This document shows, in pieces, positions 28,478 to 38,134 of a stretch of DNA of 64,000 bases. The position numbers and the translations under genes are program-made. This DNA comes from an uncultured Alphaproteobacteria bacterium (GTDB lineage Bacteria; Pseudomonadota; Alphaproteobacteria; Caulobacterales; Hyphomonadaceae). The stretch spans positions 1 through 64,000 of the forward strand of contig CAIKWZ010000047.1 of assembly GCA_903831255.1 (NCBI GenBank). Direction: 5' to 3'. Each line of letters starts with the position of its first letter. Position 1 is the stretch's first letter. The notes below the pieces were generated by a model. The model had not been told where the DNA came from and ran no database searches. It saw only the letters and a program-made list of their open reading frames with translations.

Positions 28478-29287
28478 TCACGCGGACAGATGCAGCATAG
28501 CAAGACCGGCTAGACCGACGGCAATCCGCCACCATCCGAAGGGCGCGAAGCCGCGCTTCTGGATAAACCCGAGCATCGTGCGGATAACGACCAGTCCGGA
28601 AAGAAATGAAACAACGAAACCGACAGCGACGACGCCCAGCTGATCCGCGTCGATAAGATTTCGGCTTTCCCAGATATCGAGAGAGAAAGCCCCGACCATA
28701 ATCGGAATCGCAAGGAAAAATGAAAACTCCGCGGCCGCGCGCTTATCCACCCCCAGGAGCATGGATCCGACAATGGTGGAGCCGGAGCGGGAGACCCCGG
28801 GGACAATGGACAGAACCTGAAACAGGCCGATGAGAAAGGCTTTGGGCAGGGACAATTTCATCGCATCATGATCAGACGCTGGCGGGGCGGTGCGGTCGAT
28901 CACCAGCAGCACAACGCCGCCTACAATGAGAGACCAGCAGATAAGCTGCGGGGTCTCGAAGAGAACAGTCTTGATATAATCATGCAGAACGGCGCCGGCG
29001 AGGAATGCCGGGGCACAGGCAAGTATGACGCTGATTGCGAACCGGCGTGAGGCAGCCTCACTGGGTAGGCTCATAACGACAGCCCATAACCGTTGGAAAT
29101 ACACAACCACCACCGCAAGGATCGCTCCAAGCTGAATGAGCACTGTGAAGGTGTCCCAAGAGGGATCCGTCAGCCCCATCGCAGCCCCGGCCAGAAGAAG
29201 ATGACCGGTCGAGGACACGGGAATGAACTCGGTGAGACCCTCGATCAATCCGAGGATCAACGCCTGCAGAATTGTCTGCGCTTCCAT
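28478..29287 (-). CDS. uppP: Undecaprenyl-diphosphatase UppP (BacA)
   Basis: A roughly 269-residue polytopic membrane enzyme that dephosphorylates undecaprenyl pyrophosphate to recycle the lipid carrier for cell-wall synthesis; loss or overexpression alters bacitracin sensitivity. The two signature motifs are intact: EGLTEFIPVSSTGHLLL near the N-terminus and PGVSRSGSTIV in the middle. About eight hydrophobic segments follow. The start at 29287 (MEAQTI) is preferred to an ATG seven codons upstream because homologues begin there. It is divergent from gltD across a region with a strong inverted repeat. Confidence 0.95.
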   Translation of the reverse strand: MEAQTILQALILGLIEGLTEFIPVSSTGHLLLAGAAMGLTDPSWDTFTVLIQLGAILAVVVVYFQRLWAVVMSLPSEAASRRFAISVILACAPAFLAGAVLHDYIKTVLFETPQLICWSLIVGGVVLLVIDRTAPPASDHDAMKLSLPKAFLIGLFQVLSIVPGVSRSGSTIVGSMLLGVDKRAAAEFSFFLAIPIMVGAFSLDIWESRNLIDADQLGVVAVGFVVSFLSGLVVIRTMLGFIQKRGFAPFGWWRIAVGLAGLAMLHLSA

Positions 29288-29362
29288 TCGGCCCCCCGCT
29301 TCGGTCATCGCCTGCCTCGCCTCAGAGCACGGTTCGCAAACGATCGCCAGTCAGACGAAAGA

Positions 29363-29447
29363 AACCAAATGGGACTATTTATGGCCGACGCGCGAAGTAG
29401 GATGCTCAAAATTAGACCGGATCATGCACACTAAGAGCCATTTGGTT
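29363..29447. repeat. Ten-base perfect inverted repeat between uppP and gltD
   Basis: AACCAAATGG (29363-29372) and CCATTTGGTT (29438-29447) are exact inverse complements with 65 bases between them. The match continues outward for three more bases after one extra A. They lie in the middle of the divergent gap, 82 bases before the gltD ATG. They could be paired operators for a looping regulator or the base of an RNA stem. Confidence 0.6.
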
Positions 29448-29529
29448 CTTAAATCCCCGCTTTTGGCTTGTCTCCCCTCATCTCTCCTCCTAGTGACTGG
29501 TCCGCCCAGGCGGAGAAGGCGGATCCTCG

Positions 29530-30981
29530 ATGTCGACGTCGAACATGCTGACATTTGTCACCACAGATCAGGCGCCCCCGGAAAAACGGGCGGCAGCCGA
29601 ACGACGGGATGACTTTCTTGAGATTTACTCTGACTTCATCGCCGCAAAGGCCCGTGAACAGGCGTCGCGGTGCTCTCAGTGCGGCGTCCCGTTCTGTCAG
29701 TCTCATTGCCCCCTCGGAAACAACATACCCGACTGGCTCATGCTGGCCGCCACAGGTCGGCTAGAGGAGGCGTATGAAGTGTCTTCGGCGACATCAAGCA
29801 TGCCGGAGATTTGCGGCCGCATCTGCCCCCAGGACCGGCTGTGCGAAGGCGCCTGCGTGATCGAGCAGTCCGGACATGGGTCGGTAACGATCGGCTCAGT
29901 CGAGCGCTACATTACAGACACCGCCTGGCGGAATGGATGGGTGGCTCCGATCACGCCGCAGCGACAACTGGATCAGTCGGTAGGCATCATCGGGGCGGGT
30001 CCGGCCGGTCTGACAGCGGCGGAACAGCTGAGGTCTGAAGGCTACCGAGTCGTGATCTACGACCGTCACGATCGCCCTGGGGGCCTGCTGATTTACGGCA
30101 TCCCCAATTTCAAGCTGGAGAAGGAGGTCGTCGAGCGGCGCACGCGTCGTCTGGAAGACGGCGGAGTTCAGTTTCAGAGGGGCGTCAGTATTGGCTCAGA
30201 CATTTCCCTGAAGGACCTTCGATCGCGACACGATGCCCTGCTGATCGCAACCGGCGTTTACAAAGCAAGATCGCTGGCCGTTCCCGGGGTGGGCGCTTCT
30301 GGCGTCCATCGAGCCCTGGATTACCTCATCACCTCAAATCGGGTTGGCATGGGGCTCGCCGCAGAAGGCTTCACATCAGGGGTTCTGAATGCAGAGAATC
30401 GCCACGTGGTCGTGATCGGCGGAGGGGACACGGCAATGGACTGTGTGCGCACCGCAGTTCGACAGAAGGCGAGATCGGTCACATGCCTCTACCGCCGCGA
30501 CCGGGAGAATATGCCCGGCTCGCAGAGGGAGGTCGCCAATGCAGAAGAAGAAGGCGTCCGGTTTCAGTGGTTGGCGGCGCCGAGCGCGATACTGGAAAAG
30601 AAGACGGGCGGAGTAAAGGGCGTGCGGGTTCAGCGCATGCGGCTCGGTCCTCCGGATGCATCCGGTCGGAGATTGTCGCAAGCCATCCCCGACGAATCTT
30701 TCGATCTCAAGGCAGACATGGTGATCGAGGCCCTCGGATTTGAACCAGAGGATCTGCCTGTACTGTTCGCAGAGCCTGATCTCGCAGTGAACCGGTGGGG
30801 CGGCGTTAAGATCGATCATCGAAACATGATGACCTCGATACCAGGGGTTTTCGCAGCCGGAGACATCGTCCGGGGAGCGTCGCTTGTCGTCTGGGCCATC
30901 AAGGACGGTCGGGAGGCGGCGACCGCGATGGACGCCTATCTTGGCGCCAGACGACGGTCGCGAGGCCTCGCAGCAGAATGA
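29530..30981 (+). CDS. gltD: Glutamate synthase (NADPH) small subunit
   Basis: A 483-residue FAD and NADPH subunit passing electrons to GltB. The N-terminal 4Fe-4S region has CSQCGVPFCQSHCPLGN (about residues 48-64) and CGRICPQDRLCEGAC (about 95-109). The FAD motif GAGPAGLTAAE and the NADPH motif GGGDTAMDCVRTA are intact, as is the C-terminal GVFAAGDIVRG flavin segment. It precedes gltB by 49 bases and forms an operon for ammonium assimilation with glutamine synthetase. The upstream gap holds an inverted repeat that may regulate it. Confidence 0.97.
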   Translation: MSTSNMLTFVTTDQAPPEKRAAAERRDDFLEIYSDFIAAKAREQASRCSQCGVPFCQSHCPLGNNIPDWLMLAATGRLEEAYEVSSATSSMPEICGRICPQDRLCEGACVIEQSGHGSVTIGSVERYITDTAWRNGWVAPITPQRQLDQSVGIIGAGPAGLTAAEQLRSEGYRVVIYDRHDRPGGLLIYGIPNFKLEKEVVERRTRRLEDGGVQFQRGVSIGSDISLKDLRSRHDALLIATGVYKARSLAVPGVGASGVHRALDYLITSNRVGMGLAAEGFTSGVLNAENRHVVVIGGGDTAMDCVRTAVRQKARSVTCLYRRDRENMPGSQREVANAEEEGVRFQWLAAPSAILEKKTGGVKGVRVQRMRLGPPDASGRRLSQAIPDESFDLKADMVIEALGFEPEDLPVLFAEPDLAVNRWGGVKIDHRNMMTSIPGVFAAGDIVRGASLVVWAIKDGREAATAMDAYLGARRRSRGLAAE

Positions 30982-31030
30982 ACATTCATCCCCCCCACGG
31001 CCCGTCAAGCATCCCTCGAAGGGACACGAT

Positions 31031-34000
31031 ATGACCGAGACATCAGCGCAGGCCTGGCTAGACAAATACCTTGGTCAGAGGGATCGATTAATCGCGGCGG
31101 GAACCTATGACCCCGCCGACGAACACGACGCATGCGGGGTCGGTCTCGTTGTCAAAATCGACGGAAGCCCTCGGCGGGAGATCGTCGACATGGCGCTGCG
31201 CGCGCTCAAGGCGGTCTGGCATCGGGGGGCGATCGATGCGGATGGGAAAACGGGAGACGGGGCCGGAATCCGGCTTGATGTTCCACAGGCCTTCTTTCGT
31301 GACCAGGTAAGAGCTCAGGGGCACTCCCTGCCCGATAATGCAAACATCTGCGTCGGTCAGATCTTCCTCCCGCGAACCGACCTGAGCGCGCAGGAGAAAG
31401 CGAGATCGATCATCGAGACTGAGGTCGTGCGGTTCGGCTTCTACATCTATGGATGGAGACAGGCCCCCATCAACACCTCTGTGATCGGACAGAAAGCCAA
31501 CGCCACCCGCCCCGAGATTGAACAGATCCTGTTCGTGGACAGGCAGGGGCGGGACGAACATGAACTTGAACGCGCGCTTTATGTCTGTCGACGGCGAATT
31601 GAGAAGCGAGCGCGTGAAGCGGGAATGGCGGAGCTCTACATCTGTTCATTCTCAGCACGGACCATCATTTACAAGGGTATGTTCCTCGCGGAGGACATCG
31701 ACAGATTCTATCTCGATCTCGCAGACGCCAGATTTGTCTCGGCGGTCGCGATCTATCATCAGCGATACTCGACCAACACATTTCCACAGTGGCGCCTCGC
31801 ACAGCCGTTTCGAATGCTGGCTCATAACGGCGAGATCAACACGCTGTCAGGCAATGTGAATTGGATGAAATCGCACGAGATCAAGATGGTCTCGAATAAC
31901 TTCGGAGAATACGGCGACGATGTGAAGCCTGTCGTCACACCGGGAGGGTCGGATTCCGCGGCCCTCGACAACGTGTTCGAATTGCTCGTCCGCGCCGGAC
32001 GCTCCGGTCCCATGGCCAAGACGCTGCTGGTTCCCGAGGCGTTTTCCTCTGATGAAGCTGTCATGCCCCGAAAGCATCAGGCGCTTTACGCCTATTCGAA
32101 TTCGGTCATGGAGCCTTGGGATGGTCCGGCTGCGCTCGCCTGCTTTGACGGACGATGGGCGATCGCGGGAATGGATCGAAATGGGCTTCGGCCTATGCGC
32201 TATGCGCTCACGGAAGACGGTGTGCTGGCCGTTGGATCTGAAGCAGGCATGTGTCCACTTAATCCTGAGACGATAATCCGCAAGGGCCGCGTCGAGCCGG
32301 GCGCCATGCTCGCGGTCGACATCCGGGAGGGCCGCCTCTACGAGCACAGGGAGCTCATCGACACTCTGGCTGAAAAACACCCCTATCAGCAATGGCTAAG
32401 GAACGTCGTGGAGCTGGAGCCGCTGATCGGTCCAGGTCCGGAGCCACGGCTCTATCCGCAGCGCCAGGACATTCTGCGCAGGCAGAGTGCGGCGGGCGTC
32501 ACCATGGAAGACATGGAGATGATTTTGTCTCCGATGGCGGAAGACGCCAAGGAAGCCATCGGGTCCATGGGTGACGATAGTCCGCTGGCTGTTCTGTCAG
32601 ATCACTTCCGCCCTCTGTCCCATTACTTCAGGCAAAACTTCGCTCAGGTTACGAACCCTCCGATCGACCCCCTCAGGGAAGGTCGCGTGATGTCGCTTCG
32701 GACCCGATTCAAAAACCTCGGAAACATCCTCGCGGAAGACGAAACTCAAACGAACGTGTTTGTCCTTGAAAGCCCCGTTCTGACCAACGGCATGTACGCG
32801 CGAATGCTTGACCACATCGGCGATGGAGTAGCGGTGATCGACTGCACCTTCCTTCCTCCCGACACCCCCGGAGACGGAGAGGCTTTAAAGGCGGCTATTG
32901 CGCGAATTCGGGAGGAAGCGCGCGTAGCCGTGTCGTCTGGTCGAGGACACCTGATCCTCACAGACGAGGGACAAAGCAGGGATCGGGCCGGTATTCCGAT
33001 GATCCTCGCTGCCGGAGCGGTTCACTCTCACCTCGTATCGCACGGGTTGCGAACGTTTTGTTCACTCACCGTGAGATCAGCCGAATGTCTCGACACTCAC
33101 TATTTCGCCGTTCTTGTGGGCGTCGGCGCAACCTGCGTAAACGCCTATCTCGCGCAGGAAGCCCTTGCAGATCGCTATGCGAGGGGACTGTTAGGAGATA
33201 TGTCGCTGGAAAAGGCAGTCGGCAACTACAAGAAGGCTATCGAGGCGGGATTACTAAAGATCCTGTCAAAGATGGGGATCTCCGTGATCTCGTCTTATCG
33301 CGGCGGATACAACTTCGAGGCTCTTGGCCTCTCGCGGGCCCTCGTCGCGGATTACTTTCCTGGCATGCCGAGCCGAATTTCAGGCATCGGTCTCTCAGGC
33401 CTCGAGCGTAAGATCGTCGAAGCCCATTCGAGAGCGTGGACTGGCGCTTCAGCAGTTTTACCGATGGGCGGTTTTTATCGCGTGAGGACAAGCGGGGACA
33501 CCCACGCGCTTTCAGGCGATCTCATTCATCTCCTTCAGACCGCGTGCGGCGACAATTCCTATGCCGCCTACAGAAAATACTCGCAGCTCGCGAATTCGCG
33601 TTCAAAGGCAGTTCAGCTGAGAGATCTCCTGGACTTCAGGCCACAGCCAGGGCGCACATCTCTAGATGACGTCCAATCCGTCAACGAGATCAGAAAGCGT
33701 TTCGTGACACCCGGCATGTCTCTTGGAGCCCTTAGTCCGGAAGCTCATGGTGCTCTCAATATCGCGATGAACAGGATCGGGGCGAAGTCCGTCTCAGGCG
33801 AAGGCGGCGAGGTCCGGGAGAGATACCGTCCCCTGCCCAATGGCGACAACGCGAACTCTGCAATCAAACAGGTTGCATCAGGTCGCTTCGGCGTCACGGC
33901 TGAGTATCTGAACAATTGCCGTGAACTGGAAATCAAGATCGCGCAGGGTGCCAAGCCCGGAGAGGGGGGACAACTTCCCGGTTTCAAGGTGACGGAATTC

Positions 34001-35572
34001 ATCGCCCGAAATCGCTACGCCACACCGGGTGTGATGCTGATCTCGCCGCCACCTCATCATGACATCTACTCAATTGAAGATCTCGCTCAGCTCATCTACG
34101 ACCTCAAACAGATCAACCCTGAATGTCGGGTCTGCGTAAAGCTTGTCTCCCGGTCAGGGGTCGGGACCGTCGCGGCAGGGGTCGCCAAGGCGAAGGCGGA
34201 CATCATTCTCATCTCCGGTCATGTCGGCGGGACTGGCGCATCGCCCCAGACGTCCATCAAGTTCGCAGGGCTTCCATGGGAGATCGGTCTCGCGGAAGCA
34301 CACCATGTGCTCACATTAAACAATCTACGGGATCAGGTGACTTTGCGCACCGACGGCGGCCTGAGAACGGGACGGGATGTTGTTATAGCCGCCATGCTGG
34401 GTGCGGAAGAGTACGGCATCGGCACAGCATCCCTTCTCGCCATGGGCTGCATCATGGTCCGCCAGTGCCACTCCAATACCTGCCCGGTAGGGGTGTGCAC
34501 GCAGGACGAGAGCCTGCGCGCCCAGTTTTCCGGCTCGCCGGAAAAAGTCATCAACCTGATGACATTTATCGCAGAGGAAGTGAGGGAGATTCTTGCCGAG
34601 CTGGGCTTCACTCGTCTGGATGAAGTGATCGGTCGTACGGATCTTTTGAGACAGGTATCTCGTGGATCTGCAATGCTGGACGACCTTGACCTGTCTCCTA
34701 TCCTCGTCCGAGCAGATCCGGAAGCGAAGATCACCTACAAGCCGAACCATCGCAACGCTGTTCCCGAAGCTCTCGACGAGAATATTCTGAGAGACGCCTC
34801 CGGCTTCTTTGAGCGCGGCGAGAAGATGCAGCTGGACTATCACGTGAGAAACGTTCACCGCGCGATCGGGACACGGGCATCCTCGCACATCGTCCGACGC
34901 TTCGGCATGGATTCTCTGCCGGAAGATCGTCTGAAGGTCATGCTGGAGGGTTCAGCCGGCCAGTCCCTGGGAGCCTTCGCAGCCAAGGGGCTGACACTGG
35001 AGGTGACTGGCGACGCCAATGATTATGTCGGCAAGGGACTGTCGGGGGCGACCATTATCCTGAGACCGCCTTCGACCTCCAGATTCGTCGCTCAGGACAA
35101 TACAATCATAGGAAACACCGTTCTATACGGCGCCACCTCCGGCAAGCTGTTTGCGGCAGGCCGCGCGGGCGAACGCTTCGCTGTCAGAAATTCTGGGGCT
35201 CAGGCCGTCATCGAAGGATGTGGCTCGAATGGCTGCGAGTATATGACAGGGGGCACAGTCGTGATCCTCGGTCCGATCGGCCGGAACTTCGGAGCAGGAA
35301 TGACAGGCGGCATGGCCTTCATTCACGATCCCGACAATCGGTTCCCGATCGAGGTCAATCCGGACACGGTCATCTGGAGGTCTGTGTCGACCGAGTACTG
35401 GCAGGACGTTCTTCACCGGCTGATCGCAGAACACATGCAGCGGACCGGGTCTGTTCAGGCAAGCGCACTTCTGAGCAACTGGAACCGTGAGGTCGCAAAC
35501 TTCGTTCACGTGATCCCCAAGGAGATCATCACCCGCCTCCCAGCCCCTATCGAACTGTCGGCGGCGGAATAA
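31031..35572 (+). CDS. gltB: Glutamate synthase (NADPH) large subunit
   Basis: A 1513-residue subunit making glutamate from glutamine and 2-oxoglutarate. The N-terminal class II amidotransferase begins after a roughly 34-residue propeptide: the catalytic Cys35 is in HDACGVG. Central and FMN domains follow, with PTLSPEAHGALN-type and GGTGASP segments, and the 3Fe-4S cluster cysteines in CIMVRQCHSNTCPVGVC. The C-terminal beta-helix domain contains the repeated GGT/GMTGG turns. The start at 31031 has AAGGGA eight bases upstream; the open frame extends into gltD but without support. Length is normal. Confidence 0.97.
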   Translation: MTETSAQAWLDKYLGQRDRLIAAGTYDPADEHDACGVGLVVKIDGSPRREIVDMALRALKAVWHRGAIDADGKTGDGAGIRLDVPQAFFRDQVRAQGHSLPDNANICVGQIFLPRTDLSAQEKARSIIETEVVRFGFYIYGWRQAPINTSVIGQKANATRPEIEQILFVDRQGRDEHELERALYVCRRRIEKRAREAGMAELYICSFSARTIIYKGMFLAEDIDRFYLDLADARFVSAVAIYHQRYSTNTFPQWRLAQPFRMLAHNGEINTLSGNVNWMKSHEIKMVSNNFGEYGDDVKPVVTPGGSDSAALDNVFELLVRAGRSGPMAKTLLVPEAFSSDEAVMPRKHQALYAYSNSVMEPWDGPAALACFDGRWAIAGMDRNGLRPMRYALTEDGVLAVGSEAGMCPLNPETIIRKGRVEPGAMLAVDIREGRLYEHRELIDTLAEKHPYQQWLRNVVELEPLIGPGPEPRLYPQRQDILRRQSAAGVTMEDMEMILSPMAEDAKEAIGSMGDDSPLAVLSDHFRPLSHYFRQNFAQVTNPPIDPLREGRVMSLRTRFKNLGNILAEDETQTNVFVLESPVLTNGMYARMLDHIGDGVAVIDCTFLPPDTPGDGEALKAAIARIREEARVAVSSGRGHLILTDEGQSRDRAGIPMILAAGAVHSHLVSHGLRTFCSLTVRSAECLDTHYFAVLVGVGATCVNAYLAQEALADRYARGLLGDMSLEKAVGNYKKAIEAGLLKILSKMGISVISSYRGGYNFEALGLSRALVADYFPGMPSRISGIGLSGLERKIVEAHSRAWTGASAVLPMGGFYRVRTSGDTHALSGDLIHLLQTACGDNSYAAYRKYSQLANSRSKAVQLRDLLDFRPQPGRTSLDDVQSVNEIRKRFVTPGMSLGALSPEAHGALNIAMNRIGAKSVSGEGGEVRERYRPLPNGDNANSAIKQVASGRFGVTAEYLNNCRELEIKIAQGAKPGEGGQLPGFKVTEFIARNRYATPGVMLISPPPHHDIYSIEDLAQLIYDLKQINPECRVCVKLVSRSGVGTVAAGVAKAKADIILISGHVGGTGASPQTSIKFAGLPWEIGLAEAHHVLTLNNLRDQVTLRTDGGLRTGRDVVIAAMLGAEEYGIGTASLLAMGCIMVRQCHSNTCPVGVCTQDESLRAQFSGSPEKVINLMTFIAEEVREILAELGFTRLDEVIGRTDLLRQVSRGSAMLDDLDLSPILVRADPEAKITYKPNHRNAVPEALDENILRDASGFFERGEKMQLDYHVRNVHRAIGTRASSHIVRRFGMDSLPEDRLKVMLEGSAGQSLGAFAAKGLTLEVTGDANDYVGKGLSGATIILRPPSTSRFVAQDNTIIGNTVLYGATSGKLFAAGRAGERFAVRNSGAQAVIEGCGSNGCEYMTGGTVVILGPIGRNFGAGMTGGMAFIHDPDNRFPIEVNPDTVIWRSVSTEYWQDVLHRLIAEHMQRTGSVQASALLSNWNREVANFVHVIPKEIITRLPAPIELSAAE

Positions 35573-35594
35573 GGAAACTAAGATCTCTCGAACC

Positions 35595-35640
35595 GGCGAC
35601 ACCGGCTGGCCTGGGCTTCAGAGCCAACTCAGTTGTCGCC
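35595..35640. terminator. Hairpin between convergent gltB and the Anbu gene
   Basis: GGCGACA (35595-35601) and TGTCGCC (35634-35640) are perfect seven-base arms, and a shorter inner GGCT/AGCC stem can form between them. It occupies the 69-base gap between two converging genes. Without a T tract it is only a candidate shared terminator. Confidence 0.4.
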
Positions 35641-35641
35641 A

Positions 35642-36379
35642 CTAGAGTCGTATGGTTGGCAGTCCATGGAATGCTTCCCGGAGCGCATTGGCCCAGCTAT
35701 CGGAGATCTGCCGGAACTCCCTGTGATCCTGTTCGATACGCTGGCTGAAGCTTGCCCGGCAGTGGTCCGCCTTGATAACAAGAAGATCAAGCGGCATGCC
35801 CACTGACAGATTCGACCTCAGGGTGGAGTCCATGGACACAAGAGCGGCTTTGATCGCATCATCCAGAGGGGTGTCAGGACGGATGACCCGATCAAGGATC
35901 GGCTTTCCGTACTTGTGCTCTCCGATCTGCAGGAACGGGGTGTCGTCCGTGGCCTCGATGAAATTCCCGGCCGAATAGATCTGAAACAGACGCATCTCAC
36001 CGCCTCGACGCTGTCCGGCAAGAATTACGGTCGCGTCAGCAGCAGCCCCCTGAGACTCGATACGCGCACGGTCTCGCGCCTGAACCTCGTGCATCGCCTC
36101 CCCGACAAGCTGCGCCGCCCGATACAGCGTCTCGCAGGTCATCACGCTCTCTATATCGGAATCGACAAGGCTGCGTTTCACAGTCGCTTCAATCTTAGTG
36201 ACAACGCCCTGAGTAATGCCCAGATTGCCCGCAGTCATGAGGGCTACGACGCGCTCGCCAGGATCCTCAAAGACAAACATCTTCCGAAAGCGACCGATGT
36301 TGTCGATCCCCGCATTCGTTCTCGTATCGGACAGCAGAACCAGACCAGCCTTGAGTTTGAGACCAACGCAATATGTCAT
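35642..36379 (-). CDS. Anbu (bacterial proteasome-like peptidase)
   Basis: A 245-residue Ntn-hydrolase of the Anbu family, relatives of the 20S proteasome beta subunit and HslV. The protein starts MTYCVG, so Met removal would expose a Thr nucleophile. The partners Asp18 (in LLSDTRTN) and Lys33 (in GRFRKMFVF) sit where proteasome Asp17 and Lys33 lie. Anbu assembles into open helical or ring structures in other bacteria; its substrates are unknown. It is the last gene of a four-gene operon, 12 bases after the transglutaminase. No ATPase partner is encoded nearby. Confidence 0.93.
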   Translation of the reverse strand: MTYCVGLKLKAGLVLLSDTRTNAGIDNIGRFRKMFVFEDPGERVVALMTAGNLGITQGVVTKIEATVKRSLVDSDIESVMTCETLYRAAQLVGEAMHEVQARDRARIESQGAAADATVILAGQRRGGEMRLFQIYSAGNFIEATDDTPFLQIGEHKYGKPILDRVIRPDTPLDDAIKAALVSMDSTLRSNLSVGMPLDLLVIKADHCRASFSQRIEQDHREFRQISDSWANALREAFHGLPTIRL

Positions 36380-36391
36380 GACTTCGACCGT

Positions 36392-37198
36392 CTACTGCTG
36401 TGCCTGAGACTGCGTGACATGAACGTCCGCCACGAGCGCCTCGTCGCATTGGCCAACAAAGTGCCCACGAACTGGAGCAGCGTCATCAGCATCAAATCCG
36501 ACACCGAGACGAACATATCGATCGGTCGGACACAAACGATTTGCCGGGTCAAACCCGATCCATCCCAAATCACTCGCATAAGCCTCCGCCCAAGCGTGCG
36601 TCGCAGTCGCATTATCATCTGAGGACAAAAGGTACCCAACAACATACCTCGCCGGCACGCCCATGAATCTGGCTGCAGACACGAAGACATGGGCATGATC
36701 CTGACAGACGCCCGCTTTCTGCAGCAGGGATTGCTCAGCGGTTGTCTTCGAACGGGTCGACCCCGGAACATAGTCCATGGCATCCCGAACCTCGCCGCAG
36801 AGTGAATGCAGGCGATCAAGCACCGGACCTGCCGGGATAGACCGAGCGAGTGCCTCAACGGCGTCTCCCGCCTCGGTCAATGCCGTCGGCCGAAGGAAGA
36901 GGACCGGCCGTGAAACATCCTTCAGTCCCCGTACGCAGCCTGCCGCATCCTCCGTTTCAACCTCTCCTTCTGCGACAATCTCCACCCGACCGATCGCAGA
37001 ATGGGTCGCCCAGACAGCCTCACGATCACCAAACCCCGTTGTCATCATGGGAGGGACAGACACGCCGTTAACAGTCACCGACCATGATTTGACCTTCTGA
37101 CTGGCATACCCTGAAGGATACAGCCGCAGACGAAGGGCGCAGCGCTCCGCAGGCGGAGAGTAGTCGTAAGCAGTCATATGCCGGATGTGCAGTCGCAT
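36392..37198 (-). CDS. Transglutaminase-like cysteine protease-fold protein
   Basis: A 268-residue protein with an N-terminal bacterial transglutaminase-associated domain (about residues 1-105) and a transglutaminase-like core. The catalytic triad is visible: C165 in AGVCQDHAH, H201 in ATHAWAEA and D217 in WIGFDPANRL. No signal peptide is present, so it should be cytoplasmic. Members of this family travel with alpha-E and circularly permuted ATP-grasp proteins and are proposed to act as peptidases or amide-bond modifiers of a small peptide or tag; no substrate is proven. It starts five bases after the alpha-E gene. Confidence 0.92.
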   Translation of the reverse strand: MRLHIRHMTAYDYSPPAERCALRLRLYPSGYASQKVKSWSVTVNGVSVPPMMTTGFGDREAVWATHSAIGRVEIVAEGEVETEDAAGCVRGLKDVSRPVLFLRPTALTEAGDAVEALARSIPAGPVLDRLHSLCGEVRDAMDYVPGSTRSKTTAEQSLLQKAGVCQDHAHVFVSAARFMGVPARYVVGYLLSSDDNATATHAWAEAYASDLGWIGFDPANRLCPTDRYVRLGVGFDADDAAPVRGHFVGQCDEALVADVHVTQSQAQQ

Positions 37199-37203
37199 GG
37201 CGC

Positions 37204-38133
37204 CTAGAAGTGATACTGGCGGCTGATCTCCGCCGCCAGGCGGTGATTGGCCGTGATGCTGTCCGAAATGAAATCATAAAGACCGGCCTGAAACAGCTGC
37301 TCTATGTGAACACCGTCCAGGCGAGCGACCATCTCAGTCGCCGTATCGTGACACGGCCCACGTTCGCCATAGTGATCTGCGATGTCGTCTAGAAAGCGTT
37401 GGATAGTCCGGTGACAATAGCTGATGGAACGGGGAAACGTTGCATTCAGGATCAGAAAATCGGCGATCCCCCACGGATTGTAATCGCCTTTGTAGACATG
37501 ATGGTAGGCCCGCAAGGCTGATGTCGCCCTCAGGACCGAAGTCCACTGATGGTAATCGCGCCCCCCCCCGACGACATCGGTCTCGGGCAGAAGCACGTAA
37601 TACTTCGCATCCAGAAGGCGTAAGGTCATATCGGCCTGCTCAATCAGCCCACCGAGGCGAAGGAAGCAGTACCCATCGTTTCGGAGGAGAGAGATCTCTG
37701 AGGCCCCCCGGAAAGCCGCCGTTCGGTTCTTGACCCACTCGAGGAGGGTCGGAAGATTTCGCCGCGAGGTTTCAGGGGCCATGTCATCGAGCTGCCTCCA
37801 GCCCTCGTTCAGCGCCTCCCACATATCCTGTGTGAGCGCCGTTCGAATGGCCCGACCATTCGCCCGCGCCTGAACAAGACATGACCGGATCGAAGAGCGG
37901 TTATCGACGGAGATCAGGAGGTCATGAATAACGTCGGCGGCGGTTTGATGGGGTTTGCCGTTGATTGGGTCCTGCGCACCAGCGGCCAGCGCGACCGAGC
38001 GCCACTCGTCCATATCGCTCGACCCAGGGACCATGCTCATGCGATGACCCATCTCAAGCAGACGTGCGGTCGCGTCCGCTCGCTCCATGTAGCGACCCAT
38101 CCAGAACAGGTTTTGCGCGGTTCGGCTCAGCAT
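37204..38133 (-). CDS. Alpha-E domain protein
   Basis: A 309-residue, almost wholly alpha-helical protein of the alpha-E (DUF403) family. It begins MLSRTAQNLFWMGRYMERAD, the family signature. The biochemical role is not established. It always occurs beside a circularly permuted ATP-grasp enzyme, sometimes fused to it, and is thought to work with it. Here the ATP-grasp stop and the alpha-E start are one base apart. No catalytic motif can be recognised. Confidence 0.92.
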   Translation of the reverse strand: MLSRTAQNLFWMGRYMERADATARLLEMGHRMSMVPGSSDMDEWRSVALAAGAQDPINGKPHQTAADVIHDLLISVDNRSSIRSCLVQARANGRAIRTALTQDMWEALNEGWRQLDDMAPETSRRNLPTLLEWVKNRTAAFRGASEISLLRNDGYCFLRLGGLIEQADMTLRLLDAKYYVLLPETDVVGGGRDYHQWTSVLRATSALRAYHHVYKGDYNPWGIADFLILNATFPRSISYCHRTIQRFLDDIADHYGERGPCHDTATEMVARLDGVHIEQLFQAGLYDFISDSITANHRLAAEISRQYHF

Positions 38134-38134
38134 C

